Below, piece by piece: positions 11,086 through 19,734 of a DNA stretch of 64,000 nucleotides (positions within the stretch are counted from its first letter, which is position 1; every line of letters begins with the position of its first letter). The stretch comes from Flavobacterium enshiense (GTDB taxonomy: Bacteria; Bacteroidota; Bacteroidia; Flavobacteriales; Flavobacteriaceae), in NCBI RefSeq assembly GCF_022836875.1, contig NZ_CP090376.1:2728001-2792000 (forward strand). The letters are read 5' to 3'. Both the position numbers and the translations under genes were made by a program. Below the pieces are notes generated by a model. The model did not search any database and was not told the DNA's origin. It worked only from the letters and a program-made list of their open reading frames with translations.

Positions 11086-13532
11086 TAATTATCGACGTTA
11101 ATTGTAACTTTTATAGCTCGATATTGAACAATTGCCTCAAAACTATTCAGCACGCGCTGGATAGTTTTTTTTGTTTGCCCCAAATGGTTCTGATTCGGAA
11201 TCTTAATCAGGATTGTACGGATATATTCGTTTCGGATCCGACTTATAGCTGGTTCTTCCGGCCCCAAAACAGGAATTTGAAGCTGCTGCACCAAAACGTT
11301 ATACAACCACAACGAACCTTCTTTCAGCTTATCAAAATCCCGATGCTTTAATGTTAGTTTTACCAAACGGTAATACGGTGGATATTTAAAATTATGACGC
11401 TCATACACCAGCTCATTATACATACCATTGTAATCGTTGTGCGTTACCTGCTGAATGATATTGTGGTACGGATTATAGGTCTGAATCATCACTTTTCCGG
11501 ATTTCTCACTCCTTCCCGCTCGTCCCGACACCTGCATCATCATCTGATAGGCACGCTCGTGTGAACGGAAATCCGGCTGGTTCAGCATATTATCGGCATT
11601 CATCACACCTACCAACGTTACATTATCGAAATGCAATCCTTTGGCCAGCATTTGTGTCCCCACCAAAACATCTATTTCCTGATTCTTAAACGAATCAATA
11701 ATTTTCTCGTATCCGAATTTGCCTCTTGTGGTATCCTGATCCATTCTTCCGATAGTTTTTTCCGGAAACAGTGTTTTCAACTCGATTTCAATCTGCTCCG
11801 TACCAAAACCTTTCGTAGACAAATCCACCGACTGACAAGCATGACAATGTGTTGGATTTGCAATCGAATGGCCGCAGTAATGACAACGCAATTGGTTTTT
11901 GAATTTGTAATACGTCAGACTCACATCGCAGCTGGGACATTGCGGAACGTGTCCGCACGTCATACATTCCACGAAAGGGGAATAACCGCGACGATTCTGA
12001 AACAGGATCACCTGTTCGCCTTTAGACAAAGATTCCGTCATCGCTTCCAGCAAATCATCGCTGAAATGCCCGTTCATTTTCTTCCGTTTATACTTGTCTT
12101 TTAAATCAACCAGATAGATTTGAGGCAGGACAACATTCCCAAAGCGTTCAAAAAGTTCTACCAATCCGTATTTTTTTGCCTTTACATTGTGATAGGTTTC
12201 CAGACTCGGCGTCGCAGAACCCAGCAATACTTTGGCTTTGTGCTGTGATGCGAGAACGATAGCCGCATCACGGGCATGATAGCGTGGCGCAGGATCGAAT
12301 TGTTTGAAAGTCTGTTCGTGTTCTTCGTCTATGACAATCAGTCCCAAATTGGAGAATGGCAAAAACAACGCTGAACGCGCCCCGATGACAATCTTAGCTT
12401 TTTCAGAATTTTGAAGCACCTGATTCCACACCTCTATCCTTTCGTTATTGGAATATTTTGAATGAAAAACAGCCACCTGATTTCCAAAATAAGCCGTTAG
12501 CCTTGTTACCAGCTGTGTGGTTAATGCTATTTCAGGAAGCAAATACAAAACCTGCTTCCCTTGACTTATAATTTCTTCAATTAATTTGATGTAAATTTCG
12601 GTTTTACCCGAAGCTGTCACGCCATGCAATAAGGTAACCGCATGCTGTTCGAAACATTCTTTTATTTCATCAAAGGCTTTTTGCTGCGAAAGACTCAACT
12701 GAAAACCGGACTCTTCTTCTTTTTCAAACGAAACCCGGTCTTCGGCTATATAATATTCTTCGAAAATACCCTTATCCACCAATGATTTTACTACTGCCGA
12801 AGTACTCCCTGAAATTTCCAGCAACTGCTTCGCCGAAACCGGTTTTCTCTCTTTCGCCTGCAACTGAAAATAATGCATTACCAGTTCGCGCTGCTTTTGG
12901 GCGCGGGATAGGATTTCCATTAGTTCCGATAATTGTTCCTGCTGTAAAAATTCTTCCTGTAAACGAATGTAACGCGTTAGTTTGGGCTTGTACTTCTCAG
13001 CAACTTCGTCCTGGAGCACCAATACGTTTTTTGCCAGCATCGTATTTAAAACAGGGAACACGTTTTTCTTCCCGAGAATAGAGACGATGTCTTCTACTTT
13101 TAAAGCCGATTGCTGTTGCAGGGCCTGATAGATGAGATACTCACTGTCCGAAAGTTTCTTATCGTCAATCTCCGCTTCTTTTTTTGCGGAAATGATGGTT
13201 TCACTTTCCAAAAGAAATCCGGACGGCAGGGCACTTTTAAATACTTCACCTATTGAGCACATATAATAGTTTGCAATCCACTGCCAATGCTCGATTTGAT
13301 GTTCGTTGACAACCGGAGTTTCGTCTAATATCTGATGGATTTCCTTTGCCTGATAAAGTGTTGGTGCATTCTGATGTAAATCGATAACCAAAGCCGTGTA
13401 GATTTTACTTTTACCGAATGGTACTGCCACACGCATACCCTTTTTTATGTAGTGGTACTCGGCTTCCGAAACCAGATAGGTAAAGGTCTTGGGCAAGGCT
13501 AACGGCAAAACGACTTCGACAAAATGCGGCAT
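11082..13532 (-). CDS. priA: Primosomal replication protein N' (PriA helicase)
   Basis: The 816-residue protein is full length. It shows the N-terminal 3'-DNA-binding domain (VEVVLPLALPKTFTYLV), Walker A GVTASGKTE, DEEH box (LIVIDEEHEQTF), the eight-Cys zinc-binding insert (CMTCGHVPQCPSCDVSL, CHYCGHSI, CHACQS) and helicase motifs V-VI (GTQMLAKGLHF, QVSGRAGR). It restarts stalled replication forks by loading the primosome. Confidence 0.97.
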   Translation of the reverse strand: MPHFVEVVLPLALPKTFTYLVSEAEYHYIKKGMRVAVPFGKSKIYTALVIDLHQNAPTLYQAKEIHQILDETPVVNEHQIEHWQWIANYYMCSIGEVFKSALPSGFLLESETIISAKKEAEIDDKKLSDSEYLIYQALQQQSALKVEDIVSILGKKNVFPVLNTMLAKNVLVLQDEVAEKYKPKLTRYIRLQEEFLQQEQLSELMEILSRAQKQRELVMHYFQLQAKERKPVSAKQLLEISGSTSAVVKSLVDKGIFEEYYIAEDRVSFEKEEESGFQLSLSQQKAFDEIKECFEQHAVTLLHGVTASGKTEIYIKLIEEIISQGKQVLYLLPEIALTTQLVTRLTAYFGNQVAVFHSKYSNNERIEVWNQVLQNSEKAKIVIGARSALFLPFSNLGLIVIDEEHEQTFKQFDPAPRYHARDAAIVLASQHKAKVLLGSATPSLETYHNVKAKKYGLVELFERFGNVVLPQIYLVDLKDKYKRKKMNGHFSDDLLEAMTESLSKGEQVILFQNRRGYSPFVECMTCGHVPQCPSCDVSLTYYKFKNQLRCHYCGHSIANPTHCHACQSVDLSTKGFGTEQIEIELKTLFPEKTIGRMDQDTTRGKFGYEKIIDSFKNQEIDVLVGTQMLAKGLHFDNVTLVGVMNADNMLNQPDFRSHERAYQMMMQVSGRAGRSEKSGKVMIQTYNPYHNIIQQVTHNDYNGMYNELVYERHNFKYPPYYRLVKLTLKHRDFDKLKEGSLWLYNVLVQQLQIPVLGPEEPAISRIRNEYIRTILIKIPNQNHLGQTKKTIQRVLNSFEAIVQYRAIKVTINVDNY

Positions 13533-13560
13533 AGATTTCTTTTGAGTTACAAATATAAGA

Positions 13561-13595
13561 CGAATTACGAATTACGAATTACGAATTAGGAATTA
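13561..13595. repeat. 7-bp tandem repeat (ATTACGA)n
   Basis: Three exact ATTACGA units and one ATTAGGA variant follow the priA start region, with further decay downstream. Slippage-type repeat with no clear function. Confidence 0.85.
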
Positions 13596-13725
13596 TGGAT
13601 TAAGGATTATTAAATGCGTGAAAATCTGTGTTGTTTGCATCTGTGATATCTGTGTTTCGGTTTTGACTTTAAGGCATGAAAAGGATTTATTCCCGAACGC
13701 TCCAAAAGGTTTTAAAGTTTATCTC

Positions 13726-13842
13726 TTAGCCCTGTCCCGATGGTTATCGGGAGGAGTGGCATCCTTTTTATCGGGGCATTTCGAGAGCCTCCATGACCCG
13801 ATAAAAAGATAGAGCGTCCCGAAAGCTTTCTGGAAGCAGGAT
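13726..13842. repeat. Flavobacterial interspersed intergenic repeat
   Basis: The block contains the phrase TTAGCCCTG, GGCATCCTTTTTATCGGG, and CCCGATAAAAAGATAGAGCG. It forms an internal hairpin CCCGAT/ATCGGG (13736-13751) and a larger stem between 13763-13775 and 13797-13810. I recognise the wording as a sequence that recurs in intergenic positions in many Flavobacterium genomes; that recollection needs a search. Its role, whether mobile or RNA, is not known to me. Confidence 0.6.
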
Positions 13843-13907
13843 CATAGAAACCAATGAAGCCCAGACCAATCGCTCCAAAAACAAAAAAAAAGAGGTGTTC
13901 TAAAAAA

Positions 13908-13985
13908 CTGTCATTCCGACGACAGGAGGAATCTCATAATGTTAAAAACATTGATTTTAAGATTCCTCCTGCGTCGGAATGACAG
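13908..13985. repeat. 26-bp inverted repeat (hairpin)
   Basis: CTGTCATTCCGAC plus GAGGAATCT on the left is mirrored at 13960-13985 with one indel and a 25-base loop. Such CATTCCGAC...GGAGGAATC palindromes are dispersed, REP-like elements in Bacteroidota and other phyla. Confidence 0.8.
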
Positions 13986-14058
13986 ATAAGGCATTTTCTT
14001 TCAGACAGCATACGCTTTCTTTCAGGCAGTCTGCTTTGATTTATAGTTTAGAAAAGGA

Positions 14059-14628
14059 TTATTTGCCTAGCATCTTTTCTTTAAGATTTTTATCGGCCGG
14101 TTTTCCTGACAACCAGATTCCGAATAACGCTTTTTTGAAATCAGCACCATCGATAACCCCTTTTTCTTTTCCGTTTTTGGAAACTACTACGCCTTTTCCG
14201 GGTACGTTCACAATATCAAACACGTCTCCTTTTTTAATTTCATCTTTAAAGCAAGCTTTAAACTGGGCGATTTTAGCTTTTATAGGTGCTGTATTTTTAT
14301 TGGTTGAATTTTCAAATCCTTCGTTTACGGCATCGATCATTTTTTCGCTGGTGATCATTCCGGAAATGATGGTCAGTTTTATTGCTCCCGCATCTGCACT
14401 ATTGATGATTTCAGCAGCATTATTACTCTTTTTGGGAAGATACAAAGCACCCACATATAAGTCAATCCACATTTTTTCACGGATTCCGGCTCCATTGAGC
14501 ACTAAGTTTTGTCCTTCGAGCGTTACCTTTTGCGCTACTTTAACTCCGCCCACTTCTGTTGTCTGGGCTTTTGCCGAAAATAAACCAACTACGGTTACCA
14601 ATAATAAGGTTAAGAATTGTTTTTTCAT
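14059..14628 (-). CDS. Chalcone-isomerase-like secreted protein
   Basis: The 189-residue protein has a cleavable signal peptide (MKKQFLTLLLVTVVGLFSAKAQ). The mature part matches the bacterial chalcone isomerase-like family: GVKVAQKVTLEGQNLVLNGAG, WIDLYVGALYLP, and a C-terminal FKKALFGIWLSGKPADKNLKEKMLGK. The bacterial family is non-catalytic or of unknown reaction and periplasmic. It overlaps the YihY-type gene by 4 bp, so the two are co-translated. Confidence 0.82.
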   Translation of the reverse strand: MKKQFLTLLLVTVVGLFSAKAQTTEVGGVKVAQKVTLEGQNLVLNGAGIREKMWIDLYVGALYLPKKSNNAAEIINSADAGAIKLTIISGMITSEKMIDAVNEGFENSTNKNTAPIKAKIAQFKACFKDEIKKGDVFDIVNVPGKGVVVSKNGKEKGVIDGADFKKALFGIWLSGKPADKNLKEKMLGK

Positions 14629-15578
14629 AATGGCTGTTTTTTGTTTTTGTTTCCGTTAAATATAGTATTTTTTCTTTTATGATTATTGATTATTGCGTTC
14701 AATTCGAACCCCAACAATAAAATCATACAGTTAATCCATATATAAAACATTAAAACAAGAAGCGTACCAATTGACCCGTACAATTCGTTGTAGCTGGCAA
14801 ACCGCACTACATAAATTCCAAAAACATAAGAAGTCACGATAACCAAAACGGTTGTTAACATCGCTCCGGCATTAAAAAAAGGAATCTGTTTCGTTTCCCT
14901 GGTTCCATATTTGAACAAAACGGAACTTCCAACAAAAAGCATTGTCAAAAGGAAAGCGTTTCGCGCCCATTGGACCAGTAAAGCATCATCCAACTGGAAC
15001 CTGTTTGAAAATTTCTGAATAAAAACTTCGGAAACTACTATGGAAGATATAGTTATAATCAGCAGGAAAGTAAAAATCAGCGACAAACCAATAGCAACGG
15101 CGTACTGACGGAAATAACCTCTTTTTATCTCAATATGATAAGAAGACTGAAATCCGCCCAAAACAGCATTTAATCCGTTGGACATCAAGAATATTGCTGT
15201 AAGGATACCAAAAGAAAGTAAGCTCTTATAGGAGTTATTCATAATATCCTTAAGAATTGCTTCTATAGCTTCATAGGTGTTTGGCGGCACACTGTCGGCA
15301 ACGAATTGCAGAAAGTCTTCCTGAAAACCTTCCAATGGGATATACGGAATCAGGTTCAGAATAAACAGTGCAAACGGAAAAAGTGCCATGAAAAAGCTAA
15401 AAGCAATGGCAGCAGCACGGTAGGAAAAAGCACCTTGAGCAATTCCGATTCCGTACAATTCCAATATTTCATAGAGGGACGTACCTTCCAAACCCGGAAC
15501 AGTCACTTTCTTGCAAAAAGCCATGAGCTTATTGAGCACCGGAATTTTCTCGATATATTCTTCTATTTCTTTGGACAT
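14625..15578 (-). CDS. YihY/UPF0761 family inner membrane protein
   Basis: The 317-residue protein has six transmembrane helices after an amphipathic N-terminus and the family motif RAAAIAFSFFMALFPF near residue 60. YihY (BrkB) proteins are not ribonuclease BN despite older labels; the function is unclear. It is upstream of and coupled to the chalcone-isomerase-like gene. Confidence 0.88.
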   Translation of the reverse strand: MSKEIEEYIEKIPVLNKLMAFCKKVTVPGLEGTSLYEILELYGIGIAQGAFSYRAAAIAFSFFMALFPFALFILNLIPYIPLEGFQEDFLQFVADSVPPNTYEAIEAILKDIMNNSYKSLLSFGILTAIFLMSNGLNAVLGGFQSSYHIEIKRGYFRQYAVAIGLSLIFTFLLIITISSIVVSEVFIQKFSNRFQLDDALLVQWARNAFLLTMLFVGSSVLFKYGTRETKQIPFFNAGAMLTTVLVIVTSYVFGIYVVRFASYNELYGSIGTLLVLMFYIWINCMILLLGFELNAIINNHKRKNTIFNGNKNKKQPL

Positions 15579-15640
15579 TTTTTAGTTAAGGGTTAGTAAT
15601 TAGTTGTTAGTGATTTTACATCTATTTGACATAATTTTTT

Positions 15641-15728
15641 ACACGGCTTTACATGGACTATGTATGGCTTAAGTACGGCTTAAGTACGGCTTAAGTATGG
15701 CTTATATACGGCTTAAGTGTGGCTATGG
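15641..15728. repeat. 11-bp tandem repeat TAYGGCTTAAG
   Basis: About six consecutive units of TA(C/T)GGCTTAAG, with variants TATGGCTTATA and TGTGGCTATGG at the end, lie directly downstream of nadC. The unit contains CTTAAG. No gene or promoter is seen in it. Confidence 0.9.
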
Positions 15729-15737
15729 TTTTATACA

Positions 15738-16595
15738 CTATAGAGCTTTCAAACTTAAATCTAAATTATAAATCGAATGGGTTAGTGCTCCGGATGAAAC
15801 AAAATCCACTCCACATTCTGCAAATTCCCGTACCGTAGTTTCATCTATTCCTCCGGAAGATTCTGTTAAACATTTATCTCCAATCATTTCCACCGCTTTT
15901 CGGGTAGTTTCAAAATCGAAATTATCCAACAAAATTCGGTAAACACCTTCGCTTTGAAGAATTTCTGCCACTTCGTCAAGATTACGGGCTTCCACGATAA
16001 TTTTTAAATCGAGGTTCTGTTCTTTAAGATAAGCGTTCGTTTTCTCAATGGCTTTGGTGATTCCGCCTGCAAAATCAATATGATTATCCTTTAACATGAT
16101 CATATCATATAGAGCAAAACGATGGTTTTCACCCCCGGCAATTTTAACCGCCCATTTTTCGATGGCACGAATTCCCGGTGTAGTTTTTCGGGTATCCAGA
16201 ATTTTGGTTTTAGTTCCTTCCAATAAACCAACAAACACTTTGGTTTTAGTGGCAATCGCACTCATCCGCTGCATAGCATTCAGAACCAAACGTTCCGCTT
16301 TAAGAATTGATTGCGAACTTCCTGAAACATGGAACACGACATCACCATATTTCACATGGGCACCATCGTTAATGAATACTTCTACTTCAAGATTCGGGTC
16401 GACATGCTGAAACACCATTTTGGCAAATTCAACGCCTGCAATTACACCCTCGTCTTTTACCAAAAGTTTCGCTTTTCCTGTAGCCAAAGCCGGAATACAG
16501 GCCAAAGAACTGTGATCGCCATCTCCTACATCTTCCCTGATGGCATTTGTTATTATTATTTCGAGTTCTTTTTGAAACTGAGCTTCTGAAATCAT
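15738..16595 (-). CDS. nadC: Nicotinate-nucleotide pyrophosphorylase (carboxylating)
   Basis: The 285-residue quinolinate phosphoribosyltransferase makes nicotinate mononucleotide from quinolinate and PRPP in NAD synthesis. Motifs: EDVGDGDHSS, DTRKTTPGIR, KDNHID, and the C-terminal LTESSGGIDETT and VDFVSSGALTHS. Length is standard. It is divergent from the recombinase gene at 16762. Confidence 0.96.
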   Translation of the reverse strand: MISEAQFQKELEIIITNAIREDVGDGDHSSLACIPALATGKAKLLVKDEGVIAGVEFAKMVFQHVDPNLEVEVFINDGAHVKYGDVVFHVSGSSQSILKAERLVLNAMQRMSAIATKTKVFVGLLEGTKTKILDTRKTTPGIRAIEKWAVKIAGGENHRFALYDMIMLKDNHIDFAGGITKAIEKTNAYLKEQNLDLKIIVEARNLDEVAEILQSEGVYRILLDNFDFETTRKAVEMIGDKCLTESSGGIDETTVREFAECGVDFVSSGALTHSIYNLDLSLKAL

Positions 16596-16734
16596 AATCG
16601 TGCTATTTAACTGCTAATGTAAAACATATTTTTAATCTCACAGCAATATTTTCGTCAAGTTTTTCAGCATTTGTCAGCCATTTTTTCAACATAAAACAAA
16701 TTTATAAAAAGTCAGATTTTAATTACTCTTTTAT

Positions 16735-16742
16735 TATATTTG
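16735..16742 (+). promoter_or_regulatory. Predicted -7 element of the cassette recombinase gene
   Basis: TATATTTG fits the Bacteroidota -7 consensus TAnnTTTG and ends 19 bp before the recombinase ATG. No convincing -33 TTG is at the standard spacing. Confidence 0.5.
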
Positions 16743-16761
16743 TTACTTAACTATACGCCTT

Positions 16762-17832
16762 ATGAACGATTTTACGCCTTTTACTTTTTCTGCTGAAGAA
16801 TATAACGGTAAGCAGGTTATCTTCATCCGATTTGAATATACTGAAGCCCTTAAGAACCAGATAAAAAAACTCAAAGGGGCGCAATGGAATTCTGCATTTC
16901 ATGCGTGGTATGTTCCTGATACTGCTGAATACAGAACACTTTTTAATCTGCCGGAGGTGTATACCGTTGGAAAACGCGTACTGTCGAAAATTTCAAATGG
17001 TAATCGTGATGAAATAGATCGTTTGATACACCAACTTAAACTTAAAGGCTACAGCCCGAATACTATTCGATCCTATGTGAACGAGTTTGCGCAATACCTT
17101 TATTTTTTAAAAGATTATCCGGCCCGGGAATGCGGCGAGAAAGAAGTTCGCAGCTATCTTATTTATTGCATTGATGATCTCCGATTAACAGAAAACACGC
17201 TGCACAGCAGAATCAACGCAGTAAAATTCTACTATGAAAAAGTTCTGTTTCAGGAGAAGATTTTCCTGGAGATTCCGCGACCAAAAAAACAAAGCAAACT
17301 GCCTAAAGCACTCAACATGCATGAAGTGCGCAAAATTCTTGATGCCACAGAAAATTTAAAACACAATACCATGCTCAAGCTCTGTTATGGCATGGGATTG
17401 CGACTGAGCGAAATAATCAACTTAAAAATAGCGAACATAGACAGTAAAAACATGCGGGTGCATATAGAACGGGGCAAAGGAAAAAAGGATCGTTTTGTAA
17501 ATTTGCCCGATAGCGTACTCGAGCAGCTTCGCTCCTACTATATTGAATACAAACCAAAAGTTTATTTATTTGAAGGACAATATGGCGGCCAATACAGTTC
17601 CCGTGCTGTGCAGGAAGTTTTTAAGAAATCGTTGAAGAAAGCCAACATCTGCAAAAAAGTGGGCATTCACAGCTTACGCCACAGTTTTGCCACGCATTTA
17701 CTGGAAAACGGGACAGACATTCGATTTATACAAGAACTACTGGGTCACAATGACATTAAGACCACTTTTGTTTACACCCATGTTTCCGATAAAACTATCA
17801 GAAAAATCATTAGTCCACTTGACAACTTATAA
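16762..17832 (+). CDS. Integron-integrase-like tyrosine recombinase
   Basis: The product is 356 residues. Residues 1-65 form an extra N-terminal domain (VIFIRFEY, GAQWNSAFHAWYVPD). Residues 80-165 are the SAM-like core-binding domain and 180-356 the catalytic domain. Catalytic residues are Arg214 (GLRLSE), Lys241 (GKGKKDR), His303 and Arg306 (HSLRHSFATHLL), His329 (LGHND) and Tyr338 (VYTHVS). The C-terminus SPLDNL resembles that of IntI1 (SPLDAL), but the roughly 20-35 residue IntI-specific insertion between the Lys motif and the HxxR box is absent. It is read towards the cassettes, not away from them as in class 1 integrons. It is inferred to recombine the attC-like sites downstream; it could also be an unrelated XerC/D-type enzyme that happens to be adjacent, but the adjacent attI-like core argues against this. 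Confidence 0.85.
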   Translation: MNDFTPFTFSAEEYNGKQVIFIRFEYTEALKNQIKKLKGAQWNSAFHAWYVPDTAEYRTLFNLPEVYTVGKRVLSKISNGNRDEIDRLIHQLKLKGYSPNTIRSYVNEFAQYLYFLKDYPARECGEKEVRSYLIYCIDDLRLTENTLHSRINAVKFYYEKVLFQEKIFLEIPRPKKQSKLPKALNMHEVRKILDATENLKHNTMLKLCYGMGLRLSEIINLKIANIDSKNMRVHIERGKGKKDRFVNLPDSVLEQLRSYYIEYKPKVYLFEGQYGGQYSSRAVQEVFKKSLKKANICKKVGIHSLRHSFATHLLENGTDIRFIQELLGHNDIKTTFVYTHVSDKTIRKIISPLDNL

Positions 17833-17848
17833 TTATTTTCTATATTTG
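17819..17848 (+). promoter_or_regulatory. Pc-like promoter at the recombinase 3' end
   Basis: TTG (17819-17821), 19 bases, then TATATTTG (17841-17848) is an exact match to the Bacteroidota TTG-N19-TAnnTTTG promoter. It overlaps the recombinase stop codon and points into the first cassette, the position expected of an integron cassette promoter. Confidence 0.65.
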
Positions 17849-17957
17849 AAAACGATCAGTTTGCAAAAAATATATTTTGAATATATTCACAAAAACGAAA
17901 TGCATTTTTTACAATATATTTTCGCAACATCCTGATTTTAAACGAATTTATAAACAA

Positions 17958-17999
17958 ATGTATTTAGGCTGGGACTGCGTATATACATGAGTTAGGCGC
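17958..17999 (+). other. attI-like insertion site
   Basis: The core GTTAGGC (17991-17997) matches GTTRRRY and is the boundary of the first cassette, whose end carries the complement GCCTAAC at 18428. Upstream there is a second TTAGGC (17964) and an ATGTAT/ATACAT inverted pair (17958-17963, 17983-17988). It lies 158 bp after the recombinase and has no attC-like hairpin, as expected of attI. Confidence 0.65.
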
Positions 18000-18025
18000 A
18001 ACTTGACTAAACGAAACTCAAAAAC

Positions 18026-18433
18026 ATGATGACCAATACTTTACGAGTAGATAAAATTGAATTATTTGATCCACTAGAAGGAAAAATAACTTTTACAACA
18101 CAAAACGGAAAGCAAATTGAAGCCTTTTTTTGGGGAGAAAAATTTGAAGAACAAAAAGATTACTTAGTTGAATTTACTTCACTTGATTATCCATTAGATT
18201 GGAATGTAATTTTTTCTGAAAACAAAGAGAAAATAAAAAGTCTAATATTGGAAAAAGGACTTTGTTCCTATTTGGCTTACGGTCAAATAGTTTCTATAAA
18301 TCCAACTGTGGTCGATTTTGGCGACATTATAATGGAAATACATTTACCAACAAATGACGAAAAAGTTATTGGAGAATATATTTATTGGAGGATAGATAGA
18401 CTTGATATATTAGAAACAAAAAGCAGCGCCTAA
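18026..18433 (+). CDS. Cassette 1: unknown cytoplasmic protein
   Basis: The 135-residue acidic protein has no signal or membrane helix and I do not recognise it. It starts MMTNTLRVDKIELFDP (either Met possible). Its stop codon TAA is part of the following attC-like site (TAAC). As the attI-proximal cassette it should be the most recently acquired and best expressed from the Pc-like promoter. Cassette ends are GTTAGGCGC and GCGCCTAAC. Confidence 0.7.
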   Translation: MMTNTLRVDKIELFDPLEGKITFTTQNGKQIEAFFWGEKFEEQKDYLVEFTSLDYPLDWNVIFSENKEKIKSLILEKGLCSYLAYGQIVSINPTVVDFGDIIMEIHLPTNDEKVIGEYIYWRIDRLDILETKSSA

Positions 18434-18590
18434 CAGCGGTTTTGTGCAAGCGGGGTTTTGGGTGTTTATTGGTAATGGTCAGTGTTTGCACTTCTCTCTT
18501 ATTTTTCAACTTTTTTCTTTCAGACTTTTCGGTATATTTGTAAACATCAGTAATAAAAATCCCCGCCTGACACAAAGCCGGCGGGACGTT
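18432..18590 (+). repeat. attC-like site 1 (long type, 159 bp)
   Basis: Arms TTTTGTGCAAGCGGGG and CCCCGCCTGACACAAAGCC pair. The preceding GCCTAAC fits RYYYAAC. A TATATTTG -7 element lies at 18533-18540 facing the next cassette. Confidence 0.85.
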
Positions 18591-18637
18591 GTGTGTAATG
18601 CTGGCTCAACGATGTGAAATCGATACTTAATTAACAA

Positions 18638-19060
18638 ATGATAAAATCTCAACTTATACTTGATATACTTGATTTAATACTTGACGGGTTAGAAAACGAA
18701 AAAAACTTGCGTTGTCAAATTCCATTTCTAAAAGAAGGGAATCAAGAACATACAGGAGTTGGAGTTTTCATCAATTTTGAAGCAGAACCAAATATTACAA
18801 ATCACAAAATATCAACAGCAAATTGTTTGACTAAAGATGTTGATGGGAATCCAATTGAAAGGATTGATGGTTTAGAATTAATAAACGAATCACTAAATAT
18901 TTTAGCAGATGTTTCTATTCATTTGTCAAATGGAATTATTGATTGTGTGGAAATTTGGAATAAAAATGGAGAAAACTATCCAAAAGAAGAACCAAAACAA
19001 TACCAACTAATTCAAAAATGGATTGATCTAGAAAAACAAAAAACAATAGTTAGAAATTAA
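18638..19060 (+). CDS. Cassette 2: unknown cytoplasmic protein
   Basis: The 140-residue acidic soluble protein was not recognised. It is mixed alpha/beta by eye, with a C-terminal helix rich in Lys and Gln (YQLIQKWIDLEKQK), and in size and charge resembles immunity-type proteins, which is only an impression. Cassette ends GTTGTGTGTAATGC and GCACTACACACAAC are complementary at 13 of 14 positions. Confidence 0.7.
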   Translation: MIKSQLILDILDLILDGLENEKNLRCQIPFLKEGNQEHTGVGVFINFEAEPNITNHKISTANCLTKDVDGNPIERIDGLELINESLNILADVSIHLSNGIIDCVEIWNKNGENYPKEEPKQYQLIQKWIDLEKQKTIVRN

Positions 19061-19074
19061 AAAGCACTACACAC

Positions 19075-19201
19075 AACAGCGGTTTCGAGCAAGTGGGGCT
19101 TTAAGGCAAAATTTAATGTTGGTTTTGTATTTGTAAACTTAATCTTAAATTGTTAGTTTTGGGAAAACAATCCCCCACCTGCGCGAAGCCGGCGGGACGT
19201 T
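19075..19201 (+). repeat. attC-like site 2 (short B type, 127 bp)
   Basis: Ends AACAGCGGTTTCGAGC and GCGCGAAGCCGGCGGGACGTT; the three-base CGA/TCG pair in the arm is compensatory. The interior is the B-type variant with TGTATTTG rather than TATATTTG. Confidence 0.85.
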
Positions 19202-19231
19202 ATAAGCCATTTTAAAAAAACGAAACCTCTA

Positions 19232-19720
19232 ATGATGAAAACACTAAATATTTTAGCTCTAACAATACTAATAGTAAGTTGCTCTAAATTACCTGAAAAT
19301 TCAATGATTACTGCAAAATACATTGTTTTTAATCATGACATTAGTTCTAAAACAATTGGAAATTTTGACAATGTAAAAGAGTTAACAAACAGTGATGAAA
19401 TTACTCATCCATTCGTTGTAGATAAGAAATTTCATGATTTAGAATATGCTTTCATATTAAACTCAAATGGAACACTTGACAAGATAACCGAATATAAATA
19501 CGGACAAAATGAGCTTTATCAAAAATACCAAATTGAGTTAGACACAATTGATAGAGAAAACATTGGTGTGGGATTTATGATCAAACTAGATGAAAAACTA
19601 AATCAAATCATAGATTGTCAAGACACTCTAAAAATTTTAGATGTTTACCCAGAAGAAAAGTTAATCCGTGTTGACAAACCAGAAAATAAAGGAAGAGTTG
19701 TGTTCTATCAGTATAAATAA
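19232..19720 (+). CDS. Cassette 3: lipoprotein of unknown function
   Basis: The 162-residue protein has a lipoprotein signal with LIVSC (Cys17). The mature domain was not recognised; it is a small mixed fold ending VVFYQYK. Cassette ends are GTTATAAGCC and GGCTTATAAC. Expected on the periplasmic side of a membrane. Confidence 0.7.
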   Translation: MMKTLNILALTILIVSCSKLPENSMITAKYIVFNHDISSKTIGNFDNVKELTNSDEITHPFVVDKKFHDLEYAFILNSNGTLDKITEYKYGQNELYQKYQIELDTIDRENIGVGFMIKLDEKLNQIIDCQDTLKILDVYPEEKLIRVDKPENKGRVVFYQYK

Positions 19721-19734
19721 TAAAAACGGCTTAT

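Larger units (their letters stand above)
13533..14058. other. Gene-free interval of interspersed repeats
   Basis: No plausible gene is seen. The interval holds a short 7-bp tandem repeat (13561-13595), a flavobacterial interspersed repeat (about 13726-13842) and a 26-bp inverted repeat (13908-13985). ORFs here are artefacts of repeats. Confidence 0.7.

Noticed and set aside
16762..17832. Housekeeping XerC or XerD recombinase
   Set aside because: The N-terminal WYVP-type domain, the location beside an attI-like core and the array, and the lack of a dif-like setting argue against a housekeeping Xer role, although the catalytic domain is Xer-like.
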